Shown here in pieces: positions 56,816-64,000 of a DNA stretch of 64,000 nucleotides (within the stretch, counting starts at the first letter, position 1; the number at the start of each line of letters is the position of its first letter). A program made the position numbers and the translations under genes. The stretch spans positions 16,784,001 through 16,848,000 of the forward strand of contig BSBM01000150.1 of the NCBI GenBank assembly GCA_027924585.1. Reading direction: 5' to 3'. Under the pieces are notes generated by a model that saw only the letters and a program-made list of their open reading frames with translations, made no database searches and was not told where the DNA came from. The stretch comes from Larix kaempferi (Eukaryota; Streptophyta; Pinopsida; Pinales; Pinaceae).

Positions 56816-57295
56816 ATAATGTCAATTACAATTTACAGTCACAATTACAATTACATGTTACAGTGTAATAATTAAATACAATTTCACAATTGTACAATTA
56901 CAATTTTAAAAAATGGTAATTAGATTTACAAATTACTAATTTTACAATAGGGAATTACAATTCATGATGTCAGTTACAATTAACAATAACAATTAGAGTT
57001 ACAATTTACAATTTACAATTTACAATTTACAATCAAGGATTACAATTACAAATTACAATCTACAAGTCACTATTAGAGTTGCAATTTACAATATACAATC
57101 TACCATTATAATTACAATTTACAAAATTTTGAAATAACAAATTATAATTGTACAATTACTCTTTAAGAATTTACTAATTAGACATGTACAAATTACAACT
57201 TACAAGGCTTATTTACAATTTATGATGTCAGATACAATTCACAATGATTACAAGTCACAGTCTACATTTTACAATTTCACAATACCAACTTACAA
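56816..57295. repeat. ACAATT/TTACAA-rich degenerate tract
   Basis: About 480 bases made mostly of imperfect TTACAA hexamers (TTACAATTTACAATTTACAA at its clearest near 57000-57030). No gene. Confidence 0.75.
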
Positions 57296-57604
57296 CTATC
57301 GGCAGTGTTGCACTATAGCTTGGGAGGGTTAGGAGTTAGCGTGGCGAGATCTGGGCATGTGTTAATGTCGCACGACTTCAGAGCATATGCATCTAAGTAG
57401 TGGGGGATATCACGTCAAATGGTTATGAGTTAACATAAGGATCTCTCATGTGGCAACGCGGTGGGATGTGAGACCATGCATACTGCATTTCACTCCATTG
57501 ATAAACTTGCATCCAAGGTTCAAGGTTTGTGCTCATTCTTTTTGGTTAAAAGTCTGGAAGTTGTCTGGTTTTGTCCAACAATATTGTGAATACACTAATG
57601 AGAT
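57296..57604. other. Spacer without recognised gene
   Basis: 309 bases. The frame from 57450 merges into the HSP70 fragment in another phase and shows no domain. Confidence 0.4.
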
Positions 57605-57871
57605 ATGGATGCCAAAGGTAAGGATAAGGCAATTGGTATTGATCTTGGAACAACTTACAGTTGGGCCGCAATGTGGCGACAAGATAGAATTGAAATTATT
57701 GTTAACGATCAAGGAAACATAACCACTCCTTTCATGGTTGATTTCACCCCTTCTCATAGGCTAGTTGGTAATGGTGCCAAGTATCAAATCTCAACCAATC
57801 TGCACAGCATTGTCTTCGATGTCAAAAGACTTATAGGAAGGCGAAATTCACCCACCCCAATGTACTTCTAG
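57605..57871 (+). pseudogene. HSP70 N-terminal fragment
   Basis: 88 codons matching the start of cytosolic HSP70, an ATP-dependent chaperone. [11 protein letters not shown] is the first HSP70 signature (phosphate-binding loop), followed by [28 protein letters not shown] and [12 protein letters not shown], all in the right order and spacing for residues 1-80 of the ATPase domain. Differences at normally fixed positions (SCVGVW reads SWAAMW, PSYVAF reads PFMVDF) and an early TAG show it is not functional. The other 560 residues are absent. No intron boundary or poly(A) is visible, so whether it is a retrocopy or an exon fragment is open. Confidence 0.85.
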
Positions 57872-58621
57872 ATCATATCGCAATAGAGGTGTGTATTTCT
57901 CCTCTAAAGTTTTATTATTATTATTAATTGTAACAACAAAAATACCAACCACGGCTACACGTATACAAGAGTAGCAGCAGCAACAATTGGAAGAGAGGTT
58001 GCACTAGTACTCACAATTATCAACTCTCTTGAAAAAATCCCCAGTGCGCTCCCTATTTGCCCCGCTATGGCACAATATTAAAGCTTTTGTTGATCATCCA
58101 TTGATATGTTGACTAACTGTGAACTCAAGTATGTGATTAAAACATGGAGTTGATTCCAAACGTTTAGTAAAGAGCGGCTAAGCTCTAATACATTTTGACC
58201 ACCGCTAAAATGCCACAAGACACATCATATAATAGAATACCTCAAGCACTATACTTACAAGTTTTAATTTTCAAAGCATCCAAGCACGGGGGTGTGCTAG
58301 ATACTACAAGGTGATTGTAAGAATTTTAGCTTTATAAATCATTTCTATTTATTTTTAAATTTTGATAATTAAAACAACTTCTACAGGGATTTGTGTCCCA
58401 TCAGAATTTTCCTTGACAAATCATAAAATCAAATTATTATAATTTAAAAAATCTTGAATTTATTTTAATTTTTGGAAATATTAAGTTTAATATTAAAATT
58501 ATGCATAACATTATAAAACTTTGTAATTAAAAAAAAAAACTAATGCAAGTCAATGAAGGTTGACTTCTCAACGAAAGTATATCCTGCCTTAGCAGGGATA
58601 ATAAATAATAGGGTTGTTGAT
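57872..58621. other. Spacer without recognised gene
   Basis: 750 bases, AT-rich. No coding or structural signal seen. Confidence 0.4.
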
Positions 58622-58638
58622 CGAACTAAGACGAGGTT

Positions 58639-58743
58639 TTTTTTTTGTGTAAGTAAGTACCCACGGGGATTTGAACTTGTAACCTTCCATTTACAACTTC
58701 TCATCTCAATTACTCATTACCAATTGCTCTACCCCCGTGGGCC
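58639..58743 (-). mobile_element. tRNA-derived SINE, 105 bp
   Basis: Reads on the - strand: a tRNA-like head with A box (TAGAGCAATTGG) and B box (AGTTCAAATCC) spaced about 45 bases apart, and a short tail ending in A8-10 (T-run 58637-58646 on +). It is flanked by a 17-bp duplication, CGAACTAAGACGAGGTT (58622-58638) and CGAGCTAAGACGAGGTT (58744-58760), with one mismatch. These are the marks of a SINE inserted by LINE machinery. A true tRNA gene is excluded by the stretched anticodon region. Confidence 0.85.
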
Positions 58744-58760
58744 CGAGCTAAGACGAGGTT

Positions 58761-58945
58761 ACTGTCAGCTCAATCGAGGTTTTTTTAAATGCTCGATCAA
58801 GGTTGTTAATAGCTCAATCGAGCTTCTTCTAACCACAGATAAAGCCTCGATCGACCTATTTAAAAATGTGTGCAAAACCTCGATCGAAGCCGGATTTAAA
58901 AACCTCAATCAAGCTAATAACTCGATCAAGGGCCTTAAAATAGGA
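58761..58945. repeat. Cluster of CTCGATC motifs
   Basis: CTCGATCGA, CTCAATCGA and CTCGATCAA variants occur about ten times in 185 bases at uneven spacing of roughly 15-25. Function not evident. Confidence 0.6.
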
Positions 58946-59745
58946 TTTTATCCATTTTTCCGCAAATTTAATTTTACTAACCTCTTTGCTAGGCTTAAAC
59001 CATGTCTTGGGATGTACCTTAGGTGGTGAACTTCATACCAATGGATTTCATTGAACCGTCTATCCATTGGCATATAATTCACGCGTTTTTGAGTTCATAT
59101 GATAATTTTTTTAAATTTTCTTTTCAAACTTACACTTACAAAACCATGTCCACAACTTCGAATCAATGCAAAGAAAAATCAACAACATAAGTACACAACC
59201 ATAATATTTCAAAAAATATATATGCCCCGGATCAACGCTTCCTCTTCAAAAGGGTTTTTTTTTGTTTTTATTTTTTATTTTTGTAACTAGTAAAAAAAAG
59301 TTTACGTGCACACACGTGTACTAAATGCAATTAAAAATTTCAATGGTTAGTTTCAAAAATGAATAAAAATATATAGTTTTCTAGCATAAATTAGGAGAAA
59401 AAAATATGTGCGCCCCAATGCATTTTGTGTAGATAATGATCATATTTTTTTTTCAAAAATTATGCATTTATCACTAAATTATTTTACGTGCACACAAACC
59501 ACTTGTTAACTTTTCCTGAAATTTACAGGATCAAACCTATCATTAAATGCAATTTTGGCATATTAATTAATAATATTTTTTTTAAATATAGGTGGAAAGA
59601 CAACATAATTCCCTACAATTTGTTTTTTTGTTGCATGCCAGAATTCACAAGGCATATATATATGAGTTTTGAGGGCCTCGATTTAATGAACGAGTAAAAA
59701 ATTGAATTTCCACTGTCACTTTTGGCCAAAAAGTGTTACCCATCT
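58946..59745. other. Stretch without recognised gene
   Basis: 800 bases, AT-rich with T- and A-runs. Nothing recognised. Confidence 0.4.
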
Positions 59746-60610
59746 TCATGGATTCACTCTGTCCCTATATTTTTCATGATTGTGATTGGTAGAACCACAA
59801 ATACTACAAGGATACAAATTCCAACATTTTTCTTTTACATGACCTCTTCTGCCACAATGACTACAACATTGTTTCTCCTTATGTACTTGGTATGTTGGTG
59901 GTGTTTCTACTCCCGATTCGTTATTGTTATTGCTACCTATAGACATTTCTCCTTTTTTTTATGTTTTTGCTTTCACAAATTTGATGTCGACATTGCTTGT
60001 ATTGCCTTCATAACCAAGGCCTTCATTTCTTGGCCTTATACATATTTATATGGCCTTTTGGATGCCTTGCCCATTCTTGCCTAAAATTTTCCCATTATAA
60101 CATGTTTTATGCATGAGTTTAGATCAAATTCACTACATATGCTTTTCAAAACAACTAATTTCATCATCTTAAATATCATGTTCAACTTAAAAATTATCAC
60201 TAGAATCATCATCTTCAATATGAGTTTCACTTTTAGAGATATCGTTAGGATCATTTGTGTAAGCCTCGTAGCATGAGAAAGACACATGTGCATCATCAAC
60301 ATCATGTAAATTACATGTATCACAAGAACTATCAATCTTTTGAATCAGATCACTTGTATCATAATTTGAATCACACGTTATTTTTTTCTTGGTTCAATTT
60401 ATTCACTTCATGTTCTAGTGCCAACAACACATTTTCCTTTTCCAAAAATTCTTGTTGCAATGATTCTATCTTCTCATTTTTCTTATCATGAAGTCTTAAA
60501 AGATCATTTACCCATTTATCCAGTGATGCCAATTTTTCTTCTAGTTCACTTATGCATTGTCTAATGCAATCAACAAATTCTTTAAAAAATTTGCCCCTTA
60601 TTGAATTGTC
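59746..60610 (-). pseudogene. Retroelement gag remnant: coiled coil and zinc knuckle
   Basis: - strand blocks in order: FVDCIRQCISELEEKLASLD and KNEKIESLQQEFLEKENVLL (coiled coil, 60600-60420), a shift at an A-run near 60385, CDSNYDTSDLIQKIDSSC, then after stops the frame 59746-59946 with CSHCGRRGHVKEKC (C-x2-C-x4-H-x4-C) and a second cysteine motif CSICGSTNHNHEKY whose last Cys is replaced by Tyr. Coiled coil followed by such knuckles is typical of plant copia-like gag proteins. No protease or pol follows within sight on the left. Confidence 0.6.
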
Positions 60611-60767
60611 TAGTTTATTTTTTTATGTAGCTTGTCAATTTCATGGAGAGCATCATCAAAGTCATGTTCAAGTTCAATTTCATGGTTATCATTTTGTAGT
60701 CATTATGAAATGTTGATTGAATCATGCTCACTTGTCAAGAAGTGACACAACAAACACAAGGTGTCAG

Positions 60768-60873
60768 GTTCAACCGATTATGCACCCATTTTTCAAATAC
60801 AATGACTGTGAGAGCATCAAGTTCAATCGATCATGCACTCGTTTTTCAAATACAATGATTGTCGGGGCCTCGG
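60768..60873. repeat. 53-bp tandem duplication
   Basis: GTTCAACCGATTATGCAC at 60768 recurs as GTTCAATCGATCATGCAC at 60821; about 85 percent alike. Confidence 0.75.
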
Positions 60874-61506
60874 ATACCACCAAACATGCACCCAAACAAA
60901 TCATAAGAGCTTCACCTTAAAGACTTGAATTCTTATAACTTGACTTTGCTTCAAATTCGCATTCCCGTAATTTGTATCTATTTGGAAAACTAACAATAAA
61001 TTTCATAACATGGACTTTAAGTCACAATAGAACATACCTATTGAATAGATCACAATAGAACAGGACAAAAATCACGTTCGATCCATTCACTCTACAACTT
61101 CCACATGCTTCCAATAGATCTGTGGTTGCAATTCCATCAGGTCAAATGTGTTGTAATTCGAATATTAAATCACACCGTGAAACAAATATATCAACTGCCA
61201 CACTGTCAACTCAAAGCAATACTTAGTGACCAAATAAAAAACTAGATATATATGTCGGTTTCCATGCAGTGGGATGACATGGCGCTTCAGTATTTTTGGG
61301 TTGCACTTGCTCTTTAATTCTTCACGTGGCAGATTTAGAGCTAATTCCTTACAATAAAAGACAAAAATATATTATGAGGCAAGTTCAAAGAAAAATGAAA
61401 TTGATGTTGACATGTTTATTGTTTGCACTATAGAGCAACAAATAATGCTAGGTTCAAGTTTAACTTTGCAACAGGTTGTTATTGATAAGTTTCAAACATA
61501 TACTAA
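60874..61506. other. Stretch without recognised gene
   Basis: Nothing recognised apart from a protein-like run from about 61380 that continues rightwards. Confidence 0.35.
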
Positions 61507-62410
61507 AGATGTGGATAATTTGCTCATTTGGAAAATCAAGTTTTATATTATAAATCTGCTTAGGGCATAGTGAGTGAAGATGTGGACAATTTGTTTATCT
61601 AGAAAATCAAATTTTATATTATAAATCTGCTTAGAACATAGTGATTGTTTTTCTAGATTATGTTTTAGAAGTAATTCAGTAAAAAATTCAGATATACAAG
61701 AGTTTTATATTTGAATATTTAAATTGCAAAAATATATTCTACAACTTTCTATTTTATAGAAGGGAAATTTGAGATGGAAAGAATTACAAGAAAAAACAGA
61801 AGAGCAGATTAGCTTCATTAAGCAAGCTTAGAATCATAGAAAGGATAAAGTTCATTATATAAGAATTTTGGATGAAGATGAAATCCATGAACTTGAGCAG
61901 GATGCTACTTACCAAGGAAGAATGGTAACTAGAGCTCAAAATTTAATAGAAGATGAATGGATTAGCTACATCAAAATCTAGGACTTTATTGAAGACACTA
62001 CTGATCAATGCCATTTTCCATCCTTTGGACCACCATAAAAAAATTAATGCTAAGTAAGTTGCCAAAACATTAGAAGACACACAGGAAAAGCACAATGTTC
62101 AGTTATAGCAAATTTTCATATTCATAAGGAACATCCCAAAAAGTTTATTTATGATGAATCCAAAAAGATACCAAGAATTCAATGTGATTTACCAAAGGTG
62201 GAAAAGTAAATAAAAATATACATGGCACAACTAACAAATTTAAGGAACCCACTTAGGCATCATACATTTCCTCATTTTGATTTATGTAATGAATTATTTA
62301 ATAAGTAGAGAAAATATGAAAAAGAGTTAGAAAGAAAACTTAACCAAAGTTTTGATAGGGATTAAGTTAAGAAAGAAAGTTATTATAATTACTTTCTGTA
62401 TCTATCAAAA
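61380..62410 (+). pseudogene. Unidentified decayed coding-like stretch
   Basis: Blocks that read as protein on + with many stops: KKNEIDVDMFIVCTIEQQIM, LDEDEIHELEQDATYQGRMV followed by TRAQNLIEDEWISYIK, and YMAQLTNLRNPLRHHTFPHF. Spacing and acidic/aromatic mix look like a retroelement polyprotein, but no catalytic motif is visible and I do not recognise the family. Confidence 0.35.
61507..61648. repeat. 71-bp tandem duplication
   Basis: AGATGTGGATAATTTG at 61507 recurs at 61578 as AGATGTGGACAATTTG, continuing to ATAGTGA. Confidence 0.8.
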
Positions 62411-62429
62411 AAAAAATCTTAAAGTTTAT

Positions 62430-62538
62430 AATGCTCTCCTTACCAAAAATGTGAAATAAGGATTTTTTACTTTTGACAAAAAAAAATTAGAATGCTCTGC
62501 TTACCAAAAATATGAAATAAGGATTTTTTACTTTTGAC
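62430..62538. repeat. 61-bp tandem duplication
   Basis: AATGCTCTCCTTACCAAAAA at 62430 recurs at 62491 with two differences, up to TACTTTTGAC. Confidence 0.8.
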
Positions 62539-63000
62539 TAGACTATTTTAGGTCATTTTTCTTTTCTTTATTTCACTTCAATTAATCTTTATTGAATAAT
62601 TGAAATTTAAAGAATAAATTTAAATGTTTCATTATTCCCAACTTTATTTATTTTTCTTCCTGTTATTTCATTTTTAGAGTCCATGTTAAATTATTTTTGA
62701 CATGATCTTTTCATAAATAAATAATAGGTATTCCAAGATTACAGATTTTTTCTTTTAATTAAATTGCTATTGAGCATTTAGAATATATCGTAGTTTGTAT
62801 CTATATTTATGTTATGTATTAAAGAAAATATTAAAGAAAAGAAAATGACACTTCCTTCTTTTAAACTTGACCTGATGGGTTATTCCATCTTAAACAAGAA
62901 AGAGTATAGTTGTGCCTTTTTTTGGATTGAACCCTTACTATTTACATGAATATTTTGGCCCTGACAACAAGGTGATAGTAAGGTTCACTATCATCTCTAG
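62539..63000. other. Spacer without recognised gene
   Basis: AT-rich, about 460 bases; nothing recognised. Confidence 0.4.
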
Positions 63001-63029
63001 GATAGGTTGCTCTACAACTTACACAAGCT

Positions 63030-63670
63030 ATGTGTCCCTAAAAGGTAAAAGATTTTAGTTTATTAAAGAGGCTCACACTTGAAAAGTTGCAAAGCATTTT
63101 GGTGTTGGGAATATAGTTGCTTAGAACTTACAAAAGTATGTGTATTGGTCTAGAATGCAAGAAGATGTGGCTTGGTTTATTATAGGTTGAATATTTGGTT
63201 GTACCAGCAAGCTTGGTAACAAAAAACAAAGGTTATACCATCCCTTACCTATGCCTACTAGGTCATGGGAGAGCATCTCCATGGATTTCATGGATGGTTT
63301 TCCAAAACCAAGAACAAGACATGACTATAAGTTTGTGGTAGTCGACAAGCAAGATGTTTATTCTCTTGCCTTGTAAAAATACCAACAAAGAACAAGATGC
63401 AACAAACATGTTCTTCGAAAAGGTCTAGGTGCACTTTAGGATACCAAGGAGCATCATCTTAGAGATACCAGATTTCTCAATGCCTTTTGGAATACTTTTG
63501 GGAGAAGATGGACACTAAGTTGAAGAGATCTACAGCTTTCCATCCACATATATTGATGGGTGGAAAAAAGTAGTGAACAAAACACTGATTCAAATTATGA
63601 GGGATTACTATCAAAAGCATCCAAGGACCTGAGATGGAAATTTAATTCACATTCAACATGCATATAATAG
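63030..63670 (+). pseudogene. Ty3/gypsy integrase remnant
   Basis: Degenerate + strand frames: KEAHT and KHFGVGN (zinc-finger region), KYVYWSRMQEDVAWFI, PTRSWESISMDFMDGFPKPR (first catalytic Asp), HDYKFVVVDK, then in a shifted frame RDTRFLNAFWNTFG (second Asp) and further on KVVNKTL-like sequence. At least three frameshifts and several stops. Cut by the LTR start at 63671 at the HAYNS position. Confidence 0.75.
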
Positions 63671-64000
63671 TGTTAGATATTGTAGCTTGGGAGGTCTTCT
63701 ACATAGGCTTAGTGTCTAGGCATGTAGAAACGACCTAAGTGACTTTTCTAGACATTAACTTTAGGATTATAAACTTAATGTGACTTTTTATTAATTGGTG
63801 AGTGAAAATTATTTTTAATTCATTAAGTGAAATTTGACTCATCCTTTGACTTGGAGATGAAGCGACAAAGTCACTTGGAAGATGAAGTGACAAAGTCATT
63901 CTCTCAATTAATAAAAGGATAATTCTAGGAGAGTTCAGACACATGAGAGAGAGAGAGAGAGAAAGGAGAAGAGTGTAGGTGAAAGAGAAAGGGAGCACAG
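63671..64000 (+). repeat. Start of an LTR, cut by window end
   Basis: TGTTAGATATTGTAGC begins exactly where the integrase remnant stops. The stretch is AT-rich and includes a duplicated AGATGAAG(C/T)GACAAAGTCA (63855 and 63880) and a (GA)n run (63948-63963). Only the first 330 bases are visible, so this is a candidate. Confidence 0.45.

Noticed and set aside
58655-58743. tRNA gene on the - strand
   Set aside because: A and B boxes are present but the anticodon arm region is expanded and unpaired, with an A-tail and target duplication, so SINE fits better.

Overview
The window is plant nuclear DNA made almost entirely of LTR retrotransposons nested inside one another. The evidence for a plant is that most elements prime from the initiator-methionine tRNA motif (TGGTATCAGAGC), that chromodomain gypsy, Tat-type gypsy and copia elements occur together, and that there is a short tRNA-derived SINE. 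The density and depth of nesting suggest a large, repeat-rich genome (a gymnosperm or similar), but the sequence does not fix the species. I see no intact host gene. Host-like material is limited to an HSP70 N-terminal fragment, a decayed intron-containing reading frame at 41.4-42.6 kb, and a decayed multi-exon-like stretch at 54.7-56.5 kb.

Layout, left to right. Element names are mine. Z is a Tat-type gypsy on the + strand (17812-25307 visible). It has integrase and then an extra RNase H behind it. Y is a chromovirus-type gypsy on the - strand (1-17811) that lies against Z and probably inserted into it. Y contains I1 (693-about 3214, a truncated coiled-coil element) and X (3985-17786). X is a gag-only gypsy with 2.5-kb LTRs on the - strand and carries target duplication GAAGG inside Y's LTR. 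C1 is a copia derivative (9438-16461, duplication TCCTT) inside X's right LTR. C2 is a gag-only copia (18274-21812, duplication TTTCT) that splits Z's polyprotein. W (about 25303-41356) is a second coiled-coil element of the I1 type. G (27565-41329, duplication TTCCA), a chromovirus of Y's family, has split W's right LTR. C4 is a copia derivative (29864-37450, duplication CACTG) inside G's pol. It has two 650-bp LTRs that read as identical, so it is the youngest insertion.

To the right there is a decayed intron-containing gene-like frame (41.37-42.64 kb, - strand), then V (about 42.65-51.79 kb), a non-coding element. V's right LTR is split by C3 (44883-51478, - strand). C3 is the only copia here with gag, protease, integrase and RT-RNase H all recognisable. 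From 51.8 kb onward the DNA is older and more decayed: a candidate LTR (from 53712), the multi-exon-like remnant, an ACAATT-rich tract, the HSP70 fragment, a SINE with a 17-bp target duplication, a CCHC gag remnant, several small tandem duplications, a gypsy integrase remnant and the start of another LTR at 63671.

How the parts work together: C1, C3 and C4 are one copia lineage. C1 and C4 keep LTRs, primer site, polypurine tract, a long conserved leader and a 3' array of short inverted repeats, but they have lost gag, protease and integrase. C4 must therefore have moved with proteins supplied in trans. The 3' arrays, whose stems change on both sides so that pairing is kept, are the most striking unexplained signal. 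The second is the I1/W family, whose long reading frame is a dead retropepsin-like fold joined to coiled coil, or coiled coil alone, with no pol.
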